Shown piece by piece: positions 24,556-37,124 of a stretch of DNA of 64,000 nt. Location of the stretch: contig CP075493.1 in assembly GCA_021613535.1 (NCBI GenBank), forward strand, positions 8,060,001-8,124,000, given 5' to 3'. Positions within the stretch are counted from its first letter, which is position 1. Each line of letters opens with the position of its first letter. Made by a program: the position numbers and the translations under genes. The notes below the pieces were generated by a model that was not told the DNA's origin, made no database searches, and worked only from the letters and a program-made list of their open reading frames with translations. This DNA comes from Adineta vaga (lineage: Eukaryota; Rotifera).

Positions 24556-27041
24556 TTTGTTTCAATGTAAAAATGTTTGAAAAAGAGAATTCAATGACTA
24601 CAGGATTGTAGTTGCTTGCAGAAAGAGAAATGATCGATCAAGATTAACTTTTTTTTCTTCTCTTCTTTCACTGTTATATGAGAGGTACTGTATTGTTCAA
24701 ATCGATGAAGAAATCAACAGACGGCGCTAGACAACGTCAACAATATTTTTAAGATAATATCACATGTCCAGTTAGATCTACTTGAAGAAATGTAAAACCT
24801 TATATTCTGCCTTTGTCTGATGACTAAACAAGAGCATATAAAGATAAAAGTTATATATCTATACAAATTCGTTGGTATATTTCTTAGATGTATTTGAAAG
24901 AAAACTGCGTTTTATAACTCTATATGATGGTTTTGATAAAAGAAATGCATGCACTTCAATAAAACAAGAGGTCGATCATAATATACTCGTTTATGAAACA
25001 ATTCAGAAGCAACGTGAAACATGAAATACATGTCTCCAATCGATTAAATTCATTGCAAGACGTTTTCTTTATCCTTCAAATATTTATTCTCTCAAGTAAA
25101 TTGATTTCATCATAAACATATATATATGGAAAAAATCAAGGCAAGTTATGCCCTATACTATTTTATTTTATACATATATATATATACGACTCATCGAAGG
25201 ACGTGTCGTCTATTCAGAATTCTCTTTCCAATTGAAAATCGGAAGTATTTTAATTTTTACAGTTATTTTATCCTTGTGAATCTTGATTGAAGTATGCATG
25301 TGCGGTCGAATAAGCAAACTTGACAAGCTAATATTTATGATTTGAGAGAAAACAAAATGTCTAAACTAAACTTCTTCTAAAGTATCTGTTCTTTTACTTA
25401 ACCTTTTTTCTCTTCAACTGTATGTATACAAATAATCATGGTAAGTTACTTAAGATGCCATTATCTTAGTTATTCTTGTTGGTTTGTAAGTGATCGTGGA
25501 ATTATGTTCATTGTATGGAATGACAAGATCAAGGTTACAATAAATCTTCTCGAAATGACAACCTTCAACTTCTAATCAGAAGTGTTGAGTCGAAAAGGGA
25601 ACATGTTACTTTTCAGCGCCATAGATGATCGAAGGTAAATTAGATGGTTTAATCTTTTTTAATGAAAAAAAACAAAACAAATCATGTACTATGACGAGTA
25701 AACGATCATCGTATGTGTTAGTTCTCATTCACATAGACACGATCGGTGTCTCTCCATTAGATTTCTTTCTTTTTTTTCTTTCTTTTTTGTCTGCCTGTCT
25801 TTAGTTCTATGCGCATCCATTCTTCATTTGCTTTTGCAGCTGGTTACCCTTTTTTTTCTCTACCTCCAACGTTTTGTGCCTGTAAATATATAGTTTGTTG
25901 TTTTTGATTTTTATGCTATCACTTTTATCAAAGATTCTCGTCTCTCTATTAAGTTTAGAGATCGCATCATTTGTCCTTCATTGATATGATAATAATAATT
26001 AACACATTTTTGTTTCTTGAGAATTTTTTTTTCTTTTTGCTTGATATCTTTGTTTTGTTTAGAGAGGAGAAGTATTTCATCAGTTGTCAGTGAGTTAGAC
26101 TTTTGTCGTAATCATAAATCATTAGATTGGTACATTATCTTCATACATTTTAGTCACACATTTTCTTCTCATAATAGTCTGCATCAAATTACCTTTTCAG
26201 CTTAGAACAGTTCTTTTTCTCTCATACATATACATAGATGTATATAAATAAATTAGATGAACTATTCATTGTGTTTATACATGTCGGCATTAGTGTCAAT
26301 GAATACGTAATCAACTTAGTTGAATGTGTATACATATATGCATGATAGTTAAAGTAGTAAGGATCAAAGCACGTCCATGAGAGACTGCATGTGTGCATAA
26401 TACAATTTATTAGTATTTTGAATACATTTATGTGTCTTCCTTTTGTATAGTACTTGACTGAACAAGAAGAAGGAGGAGTATAACAGATTGTTTCTACTGC
26501 TGATGCCTCACATTTTTTTTGTTCGTTGAATATACGTGTGTCTATGTGTATTTGTCGCATTCGTACGAAAAAAAAATCGTTCGTTGATTATATCTCAGAG
26601 GATGGATAAGAGTCGAGGAAAGGGAGAGAAAGAAAGAAGAGAAAAAAGAAAAAGGTTAACATGTAGCAGTCAGTAAAAGAAAAAATTTTCTATAAAGAAG
26701 AATGCAAACCGCATACGCAGAATGATGATATGTCAGAATCTCAAAGAGGTAGTCATAAGAGGAATATATTGATCCGGGATATTGAGTAGCAGCAGGAGTA
26801 ATCATCATTATATTCACGTATGCTATTACTAGTGTCAATTTTATTCCATCACTTTCTCTGTCTCTGTCTCGTCCTCTCGCGTTTTTGTTACTTCTCCTTC
26901 ATCTATTACTAATCGACCGTATCTATTTTTTTTTGTATTCCTCATACCTTTGATCTATTTAAATCATGCAGTCCTCTATTCTTCTAGATTATAGACTAAA
27001 AATTAAAAATAAGAAAGGAAAATACAAAACCAAGATCAAAG
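24556..27041. other. Intergenic region
   Basis: About 2.5 kb between the divergent HSBP1 and tetraspan genes. AT-rich, with poly-T/poly-A runs and small tandem AT stretches near 25178. ORFs at 26017-26838 on both strands have biased, repetitive composition and no family resemblance. It presumably holds both promoters. Confidence 0.5.
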
Positions 27042-28139
27042 ATGAAGATTAGTATATTAGTTACACTTATTATTCTACCAATGCTGACGTCAATTGGTCT
27101 TTATATCTATGCGTTTATCAGCACACGTTGGAGCTATCTAGATGAGAAAATAATTGATCAACATAGTCAAACTAAAGACCAGCAACAACGTTTACAATTA
27201 CATAATACTTCGAATAAACTTCAATTGCAACTCAAATCAACTCGATACGCATTTCGTTCACATTATGGTTTATTTGGATATTGTTTAGATTATCGTTGGA
27301 TCAATTTATTGACACCAAAATCGTCACAAACAACATCAGAACAACAATTCAAAACAAATTCAACATTATCTTGTCGACGTTGTCATGATCCCAAAAATCA
27401 ATGTCCTGGCACAGATTGTTGTGTAAGATTTTTTTCCGAAATAGTAAATAGTTTGAAAATTAAAATATTTTTATTTATTTAGATGGTACGATGTAATAAT
27501 ATCCCGGATTGTCCATCATATCATGACGAGAAAGATTGTAATCGTCCGTATAATCAAACACGTTATTATTGGCCCAAAGAAAATTGTATGTGGCAATCAA
27601 CATGGGTTGGCAATCAAGAACTACCACGGTTTTTATCATCATATGAAACATCCCCACGAGATTTTCATTTCAATACAAAACGTATTCGATATTATATTAT
27701 GTTTCTTCTCTTTACTGCTGCACCATTATTAACATTTTTGGCTTTATTAATTGTATTTTGTATAAATTGTGTCGAACGTTTTTATTCAATCCCATTTGCA
27801 TTTGTTGGTTTCATGTCATTAGCATCATTTCTAAGTGGTGCTGGAGCTCTAGGTATCTTTTTATATGAATGGGTACATGAACGTTTCTATCGACCAGATT
27901 ACACATATGAATTAAAAGAAGATGAAGCCTTGATTCTTGCTCTTAATCCGTGGTTAATTAATGTTGAATTGTTTGGTTTACCTTTTTGGTTAATTGTTGC
28001 AGCTATTGGTACAGCTTTATTTACAACAATTCTTAGTTGTTGTTTCTGTTGTGGATTACAATCGGAAAAATCGAAATTACGTTTTCATGTAGACAATGAC
28101 GTTTATGAAATTGTTCACATGACACCGTATGATGAGTGA
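27042..28139 (+). CDS. Claudin-like four-transmembrane protein with LDLa module in the first loop
   Basis: Two exons (27042 to about 27422, and 27483-28139) joined by GTAAGA...TTTAG. TM1 is at the N-terminus (ILVTLIILPMLTSIGLYIYA), followed by a long extracellular loop beginning STRWSYLD. The loop contains an LDL-receptor class A-like pattern: C-x6-C-x4-C..C-x5-C-x8-C, ending CNNIPDCPSYHDEKDC. This keeps the C4-C5-C6 spacing and the acidic calcium-binding residues. TM2-TM4 follow (IMFLLFTAAPLLTFLALLIVF; FAFVGFMSLASFLSGAGALG; FGLPFWLIVAAIGTALFTTI), then a Cys-rich juxtamembrane patch and a short tail. The topology fits the PMP22/claudin/CACNG superfamily, so a junctional or channel-accessory role is possible. 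The exact family is not recognised. Confidence 0.75.
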
Positions 28140-28856
28140 ACAATTCTTTTCGAAATTTAACTCAGGAGTTCTTCTTTTCTGTCTCTCTCTCTCTCTATTC
28201 TACTTTGTAATAAAAAAATAAAGCAATTGTTTAGATTAGTACCATGTCTTGTTTGTTTTTTTACATCCAAGTAGAAAATCTTAACAGCCACCGGTGATTC
28301 AATGCATCTTAGGCTGTTATTTAATCCTTTATTATCATTTATGTCTCTTTTTTTCCTTTCATTCGTTGTATTAGTCTGTAATATAATCTTCAAACTTTTT
28401 AATATGATTACACTATACGATTCTCAGTTCAATCTCTTCTTGTATAAACTTACACTTTGTATCACAGATTAAAAATGAACAAATGTTTATTCAACTTCAA
28501 TCTGAAGATTTCGATATGAAATTTGTATGAATGAATAAAACGAAGTATATTCTCTATTAACTTGATCAAGCAACTCTTATAGAGAAGGTCAGCATGTATA
28601 CACAAGAGTATAGTCTCGTAACCCATCAGTATACATACGATAGAATTACATGACAGATTATGATTGTCTATATCTTAAATAAGTGCATTTGAACTAACGT
28701 CATTGTTGTTCACTTCCTCCTTGCATAATTCCACATGTCTGTCGTCAGCTATTTGAATTACTGTTATTGCATCAGACCAATGTATATACGTAAATCAGAC
28801 GTGAAGAAAAGAAGAAAAACAAGCAATAACACATTTCAACGTGATAGATAGACACG

Positions 28857-29952
28857 ATGACGACCACTTATGAAAATATTTTTTTCGAAGTATTTAATTG
28901 CTTTCCAAATGAATCGAAACCATTAGAAGAATATTCTAAAGATGAGCTTATTCGATTAATCAAAAATTTACAGAAGGGTATTGAAACATTAAATACAAGT
29001 GAGCAAAAACCTGAACAAATCGTTCCAAGCGAAAATGAAGATTATGGATTTGGTATCATTGCTGAAAATCAAGAAGATTTAGAATCATTTCAAGAGTTTT
29101 GTTCAAAAAATTTCCTACCAATTTCCAAAGAAAACTGTCATGTTTCTTCCGTTTGCAATCAAGATATGATCAATCATTATCAATCGACTGGCATCAATCA
29201 TTTACGTAGTGAATATGCAATGTTTATTATCTTAAAAAATGTTCGCTATTCACAATCATTATCATTCATAGATGAGAAGCAATTCTCATTGAACAATAAA
29301 GTATATATTTATCAATTAAAAATTCTTTTACAAGATACAAATGAAACAAATGAAGAGTTTTTAAAAAAGATTCGTCAACAACTTCTTGGAGAAATATTTG
29401 TTATTGATCGTAATGATCATGAATCAATTCCATCATTACCATCACCAAAAGAACCTCAATTTGTAGCTATTTTACCTTATACACAAATTGCTTGCGGGTT
29501 TACCACGTCGACGTGATTTGAATCGATTTCGAAATAATCTCGGTGTAACTCATATGTTAACTCTTATCAATGAGAAAGAAATGAAGACTTCAAACATTCG
29601 TCATCACATCGAAACAGCTGGTATACAATCATTATATATACCTATCGAAGGTGCTGATCTGTCAGTATTTACATCATCACAAACAACATTAGATTTACTA
29701 ATCAAACATTTACCTTCTATTCGTGATCTTCTTTTAAATAGTACTGAAACAGCACCAGTGAAAATGATTATCCATTGTGCAGCTGGTTTACATCGAACTG
29801 GAACAATTACATATCTATTGTTACGATTGTGTCATTTTAATGTAGATCAAGCTTTATTAATAATTAATCGAACAAGAGCAATTACTGCAAGACAAGTAGG
29901 TCAAAAACGAATTGATGCAGCAGAATTCAATCTTTTAAACAAAATTCCATAA
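28857..29952 (+). CDS. Dual-specificity/tyrosine phosphatase-like protein, apparent +1 frameshift
   Basis: The first frame (28857-29516) encodes a 219-residue acidic N-terminal region with no recognised domain; it ends QIACGFTTST and then stop. The phosphatase domain continues in another frame to 29952: GLPRRRDLNRF, GVTHMLTLINE, LYIPIEG, then the P-loop IIHCAAGLHRTGT matching HCxxGxxR, and RTRAITARQVGQKRI. The two halves would be continuous if one G were absent from the GGG at about 29496-29498. No plausible intron lies there. The catalytic Cys and Arg are intact, and the downstream domain shows no further damage. Either a sequencing/assembly indel or a very young pseudogene is likely. The domain resembles atypical dual-specificity phosphatases such as DUSP23. 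Confidence 0.7.
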
Positions 29953-30248
29953 TCTTCATCGAATACAATCTCGAATAATGAACATTACTTAAATCATTAG
30001 TTAACCTTTTCGTTTTATTTTTTTTATCAAATAAAATCTACAGAAAAAAATCATCCAACTAACCAATGTGTGTAGAGAATATCTTTTAAGATGTATGATT
30101 AAAATATCATGAGTCAAAAAGAATGAAAAATAAATTGATATACTAGAACTGTTTCTTCAAATTACGTTCTTTTTGTCTTTCTTTCTATTTAAATATAAGT
30201 TCGGTATGTATGTGTGTAAAAGCAAATAGGAGGATAAAGAAACAAAAT

Positions 30249-32312
30249 CTATGAACCAAATGTAATACCAGCACTAACATAAACATTGTAAATCTTTTCA
30301 ATAGCATTTACATATGCTGCCGTACGGATATCAAGACCAAGATTATGACGCATAGCTGTCTGCATTATAGCACGTGCTGCCTTTTCCATAGTTTGTTCAA
30401 GACCAGAATGAACAATATCTTTTTCTGATGCACCGGCCATACGTTTTAAGAATTCATCACTTGGATGCTATAATATAATGAAGAAAAAAAAGTGAATGAT
30501 AGAATTCATTTTAAATAGACGTACAATTGGAATCTTTCCTCCCATACGACCAAATTTGGCTTCTAATGAACTTTGAACAGATTCTATTGAAACAAAAGAA
30601 AAAACAATAGATATATGAAATACGTTAAAAGTAAAAACGTATACCAAGTAATGAATAGTTTGTATCACGTTGATATTTGAAGGTTAATCGACCATAACTA
30701 ACATGACTTAAATTTTTTAACCATTCAAAATAAGATACTGTTACACCACCAGCATTGATATACAAATCTACAGTACACACATGCATGAAATCGAATCTTT
30801 TCGTTGTTTTCTTGAAAATATAGTTTACATACCTGGAATTACAAGAACATTATTTTTTAATAGGATAGCATCGGCTTCTGGTGTTGTTGGACCATTGGCA
30901 CCCTGAATAATAAAAACGAGAGAGATTGTTCAGATTTCTTATATATATCTAACAAAAAACATGATCATTTACTTCAGCAATAATTCGTGCTTTAATACGA
31001 TCTGCATTTTCTGAAGTGATTTGTCTTTCACTTGCTGCTGGTACAAGAATATCACATTGTTCGCAAAGTAATTCTTCTTTGGGTTGTTTGTCATATGGTT
31101 GAGCACCTGGAAAACCTTTGATTGTTCCACGTTCTAATTTATAGTCTTCCAAAGCTTTTGGATCAATGCCTTCGGGATTAACAATAGCAGCATCCCATTC
31201 AAGTACACCAACACATTTTGCACCATGTCGTGTCAAATAACGCATTGAATGAAGACCAACATTACCGAAACCCTTTAAATAGAAACTTTTTTTTGCAAAA
31301 TGATAACAATTCTTATTAGACATACTTGAACAATGAATGTTTTACCAGCAAGACCAGGTAAAAGGCCAACCATGCCCCTAGAAAAAAAAAATTGAATCTC
31401 GTACAAGAAAAGAAGAATTGATATTGATTATTTTTACATAAATGATGCTTCATTGGCGAAATTATCCACACCATGATAGAGACCACGACCGGTAGCTGAT
31501 GTTCGACCATGAATACCTCCGACCAAAATAGGTTTACCTGTAACACAACCATTAGCATGAATTTCTTCCCATCCAACTGTTGATGCATAAGTATCAGCAA
31601 TCCAGGCCATTTCTCGTTCACCTGTACCCATATCTGGAGCTGGTACATCAATACCAGGTCCAATGAAACCTTTCTTTGCCAATTCAACTGTTAATCGTCG
31701 AGTAATACGTTCTAATTCTCCTTCCGACCAATCTAAATTTTCAAGATTGAAACTATTTTCATCTCAAAAAGAAGAAAAAACTTGCTTTGTACCTTTAGGG
31801 TTAATTTTCACACCGGCTTTTCCACCACCAAATGGTACATCAACACAAGCACATTTATATGTCATCAATGCGGCTAATGCTTTAACTTCATCTAAATTGA
31901 CGTCTAATGAATAACGAATACCACCTTTACATGGTGTACGATGTTGTGAATGTTGTGCACGATATGCTTCGATCATATGTAATTCTCCATTATCTTTACG
32001 GATAGGAAAACGTATTTCCAAAACATGATTACATGGCTTGATAATTTTCAATATGCCTTTGACTTTTTTACGTTTCATATCGTCCGATAATTTTGATTTA
32101 ATCATATCATCAACTAATTTATCTTCAAGAATTTTAGCAGCATGATCATAAAATAATTCAACTTGCCGATAAAACCCAAAATGGCTCGGTCCAGCTTGTT
32201 GTGCTGTTGATGTTGCTGCGGGAGATGATGAATTCAATATCGATGATGTATGATATGAAAGAGCAGATATTCGACATAATGCTCGATTATTACGAACCGT
32301 TGCGTTCAACAT
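30249..32312 (-). CDS. GLUD: Glutamate dehydrogenase, mitochondrial (copy A)
   Basis: Interconverts glutamate and 2-oxoglutarate plus ammonia in mitochondria. About seven exons; start ATG 32312. The N-terminus is a transit-like peptide rich in Arg/Ser ([20 protein letters not shown]). The core matches animal hexameric [66 protein letters not shown], the Rossmann motif [48 protein letters not shown], and an antenna/C-terminal region ending [18 protein letters not shown]. The stop is at 30249. It lies 123 bp downstream of copy B in the same orientation. Part of it is identical to copy B at the DNA level. Confidence 0.95.
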
Positions 32313-32435
32313 TTTCTTTCTTTAATCTAAAAAATCAAACAATATGCTGTTGTCTTTTTTGCTATGGGTTCAAAATAAAAACATCGGAGAAAATGAAACG
32401 AAATACATAAGAAGATCATTTTTTTTTCATATTCA

Positions 32436-34518
32436 TTAACCGCCAAATGTCATTCCAGAAGCTGTATAGACATTATAGATTTTTTCTAAGGAAGTGACGT
32501 ATGCTGCTGTACGTAAATCTAAACCTAAATTAAAACGTTGTGCTGTTTCCATTATTGCTCGTGCCGAACGTTCCATGGTTTGTTCAAGACCCGAATGAAC
32601 AATGTCAACTTCAGAAGCACCTGCCATACGTTTATAAAAATTGTCACTTGGTATCTATTGAATAATTCATTTCAAGATTAAATCTTTTGTGAAAAGCATT
32701 CGAACAACTTACAATAGGAATTTTTCCTCCCATCTTGCCAAATTTCGATTCTAATGAACTTTGTACACTTTCTAAACAAGAAAGAAAAAGCTTTGATTAA
32801 TTGGATAAATCGATTATTTATTCTTGCCAAGAAGTGAATAATTTGTATCTCGTTGATATTTGAAGGTTAATCGACCATAGGATGTATGATTGAGGTTTTT
32901 CAGCCATTCAAAATATGATACAGTAACACCACCGGCGTTCTTTATCGAAATGTAAAATAGAAAACAAATAAAAAACAGAATTAATCATAATCCCAACTTA
33001 CAATATACATATCTGGAATAACTAAAATATTTTTTGATAGAAGAATCTTATCAGCTGCTGGAGTTGTTGGACCATTAGCACCTTCGGCAATGATCTATTT
33101 AATATAATATTTCATTAAAAAAAATAGTATGACAAAATGTTTTGAAGAAAAAAGAAACTCACTTTAGCTTTAATACGACGCGCATTTTTCGATGTAATCT
33201 GTTGTTCACTAGCAGCGGGAACAAGAATGTCACATTGTTCGCAGAGTAATTCGTGTTTATCCGCATGTTGATAAGCTTGTGCACCAGAAAAACCATTGAT
33301 TGATCCATTTTCAAGTTTATAATCTTCTAATGCTTTAGGATCAATACCTTCTCGATTAATAATAGCTCCATCCCATTCAAGTACACCAATGCATTTTGCA
33401 CCATGACGAGTTAAATAACGTGCTGAATGAAGGCCCACATTACCAAAACCCTTTAATATTAAATCAAATTTTGATATATTTTTTCTATCAAGAAACCCAT
33501 ACATACTTGAACAATAAATGTTTTTCCTGACAAACCAGTTGTTAAACCAATTTTATCCATATAGAATTTTTCATTAACAAAATTATTGACACCATGATAG
33601 AGACCACGGCCAGTAGCTGATGTTCGACCATGGATACCACCTTGCAAAATAGGTTTACCGGTGACACATGCCATAGCATTGATATTCTCCCATCCAACTG
33701 TTGATGCATAAGTATCAGCAATCCAGGCCATTTCTCGTTCACCTGTACCCATATCTGGAGCTGGTACATCAATACCAGGTCCAATGAAACCTTTCTTTGC
33801 CAATTCAACTGTTAATCGTCGAGTAATACGTTCTAATTCTCCTTCCGACCAATCTAAATTTACAAGATTGAAACTATTATCATGATGAAGTCATTTGCAT
33901 CAAAATACCCTTTGGATTAATTTTCACACCAGCTTTTGCTCCGCCAAATGGTACATTAACGCAAGCACACTTAAAGGTCATTAATGCAGCCAATGCTTTA
34001 ACTTCATCTAAGTTAACATCATTTGAAAAACGAATACCACCTTTACATGGTGTACGATGTAATGAATGTTGAGCGCGCCACGCTTCGATTAATTCCCATT
34101 CACCATTATCACGACGAACGGGAAATGTTATAGCCAGAACATAATTTGGTGGTTTCATCATAGTTAAAATTCCACGAACTTTATTCTGTCTTTGTTGCTC
34201 CGTAAGTTTAGTTTTTTTCATATCATCAACTAATTTATCTTCAAGAGTTTTAGCAGCACGATCATAGAATTTTTCTACCATAGTGTAAAAACCCGTTCTA
34301 GAAAATTAATCGAAATAAAGAAAAATTTGATTTAAAAAAACATTTTTGTTTTACCCATGATCTTCTTGTTGATTTTCACTATCAAGATCCATGGTTTCAG
34401 GTGTCGAATCTGTTGCTGTTGATTGTAAAGAACGTGTAAGACGAAAAACATGATTAACTCCACCATTAAATTTCAGTGGCAATAACTGACTAGATGCAGC
34501 TCGCGAAAGGATCGACAT
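32436..34518 (-). CDS. GLUD: Glutamate dehydrogenase, mitochondrial (copy B)
   Basis: Tandem paralogue of copy A. Start ATG 34518 with a transit-like leader ([17 protein letters not shown]), clearly different from copy A. An acidic stretch ([11 protein letters not shown]) precedes the first intron. The catalytic core is intact: [95 protein letters not shown], ending [18 protein letters not shown]. Introns occupy the same positions as in copy A. The two proteins differ across most of their length (for example KQPKEELL against HADKHELL), but 33688-33861 is identical to 31567-31740. The stop is at 32436. Confidence 0.95.
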
Positions 34519-35734
34519 ATCTAAAAATTTAGTAAAAAAAAATCGAATGTTTCTCGTTACTTATTTATCGCGTATAGGAAGGGGGTGTGTATATGTCCTT
34601 GTTGTTTTTTCTTCTCTATAATAAAATATCATCGCAAATGATAGAAGAAAAAAACATGCGCCTTATACAGAGTACCAATCGTATGCTTTTCGTTTGTTGT
34701 GTAGGAGGGTAACAGAATAGGCAGTATTAAGCATTTCACATACACGAAGTATATTTGCTGTGGAGACCGAGGAAGAGAAGAAGAAGAAGAAGAAGAAGAA
34801 AGAAAAAAAATCATCCAGACGCCTTTTGCGGTCCATCACACCATTATCAGTTGCTTTCTTGTCGATAGATTCGCCATCTGAATGGATCTTGTGTTTTATT
34901 TCTCTCTCTCTCTTTCTTGTTTCTCTTTCTTTTTAAAACGTGTATGGTGATAAAAAACATGTATAAGGGTATTATATGTAGAGGAGAGATAAAAGAAAAA
35001 TAGTTGATAGAAAGGGCATAGTCGAACCCTCGTTATGACTAAGGGACATTATTTGGTTCAAGGACATTTTCATTTGATTCTAATATTGGAAATAAAAAAG
35101 GATGAAAATGTCGTTTATGTGTATACAAATATGCAAATCGTTTGATTTTTACCGCAGATCAAAAGATTTCCTTGAAAAAAGAAACATTTAATTAACTTAT
35201 CTATATTTAATTTTTATATAAGTAGATAGAAAATATTTGAATTTGAAAAAGACTACTAGTCCATGGCCAATTTCGAATACAAAACGTGCTCAATAGATTC
35301 ATACTGATCTCATTAGAGTCTATGCTGATGTAGTTTAGACATGATGCTTGATTTGTAGTCTATACGTGTATATGAAGATCATCAGATCATGTACGACATC
35401 TACATATGAAAAATGTTTTTGTAATTCATAAATACATGATTAATAAGTAATTTTATTCTTCAAATTATAAAAAAACAAACTTTTATGATTTTGTAAAAAT
35501 ATTATTGGATGTCATATCGAATAGCTAGTTGGTTGAATTCTTTTTTTCAGTAGTTGTCTTGTGCTTGTCTTCACTTCACTTCACTTCACTTCACTTTTCC
35601 ACATCTTTTCTCTCCTAGGTAATGTTTGTTCTGTCATTGATTCACTTGTTTTCTTTTGTAAAGATTAATTATCTTACTTTATCTGATTATTATAGATTTG
35701 TTTCTCTATTTTGTGTTGTTTGATCTGTAATACG
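34519..35734. other. Intergenic region with simple repeats
   Basis: About 1.2 kb between the divergent GDH-B and HP1 genes. It holds a GAA-rich run near 34778-34800, CT-rich tracts and a TCACT pentamer repeat at 35571-35595. TTATAG just before 35697 could be the acceptor of a 5' UTR intron of HP1. Nothing else was recognised. Confidence 0.5.
35571..35595. repeat. TCACT pentanucleotide repeat, five copies
   Basis: Five perfect tandem copies of TCACT upstream of the HP1 gene. Confidence 0.9.
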
Positions 35735-36526
<792 letters not shown>

Positions 36527-36839
36527 ATGTGATTTTTCTTTTGCTTGTATATTAATGTAAAGTTTTCATTTTTCTTTCTTCTTCGATCTGGAACATAGCA
36601 CATATACCGGTTCTTCTTTATGGAAGTGGAACTATATTCTATATATATATATATAAGAAGTTTATACTTTGTTTGTGTTGTGTTCTGATGTGTAACTTCT
36701 ATATACACACATTGTGTCTTAAGTGTATATTTGATTAAATATGTTATTCATGTTGGTTCTTCTTCGTTCACCTTTCTATGATCAAGAAAGATCTGAGAAA
36801 GTAATAAAAACGTATATTGATGGATTGTGTGCTCACTTA

Positions 36840-36884
36840 AGTTTCGCTAGGAATTGAACTTAGTTTTTCAGTTTCGTAGACTAA
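36840..36884 (-). other. tRNA-like 3' half, possible tRNA-derived remnant
   Basis: Read on the minus strand, a 5-bp stem closes the loop CTACGAA (TTAGT...ACTGA), which would present anticodon ACG. A T-arm-like stem-loop with TTCAATT in its loop (CTAAG...CCTAG, four of five pairs) follows at the normal spacing. No convincing D arm or matching 5' acceptor strand is present upstream. It is therefore at best a truncated tRNA-Arg-like relic. Confidence 0.15.
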
Positions 36885-37124
36885 TATACGATCATTATAC
36901 TTTAAAGTAATCGAGCAGCATTAGCCAACAAATGACTGAATTGCCAAAGCATACTTATCAACTTTTTATTCGTACTGTATGAGATTCAGGAATCACAACT
37001 TGATTTATTAATAATTTAACAGAATAGACATACTTTCGAAAACTTAACAAAAAAAAATAAATTCATAACATGAGATAAAAGAAAGAAAGAAGAAAGAAAA
37101 ATATAAATAAGAATTAAGATTATT

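Noticed and set aside
26017-26838. Several ORFs on both strands, the longest 112 codons
   Set aside because: Biased composition, mutually overlapping, no family resemblance, no conserved Cys or domain pattern that makes sense.
31316-31687. Alternative-frame ORFs within the GDH genes (also 33542-33808)
   Set aside because: Out-of-frame shadows; the GDH frame has all catalytic motifs.
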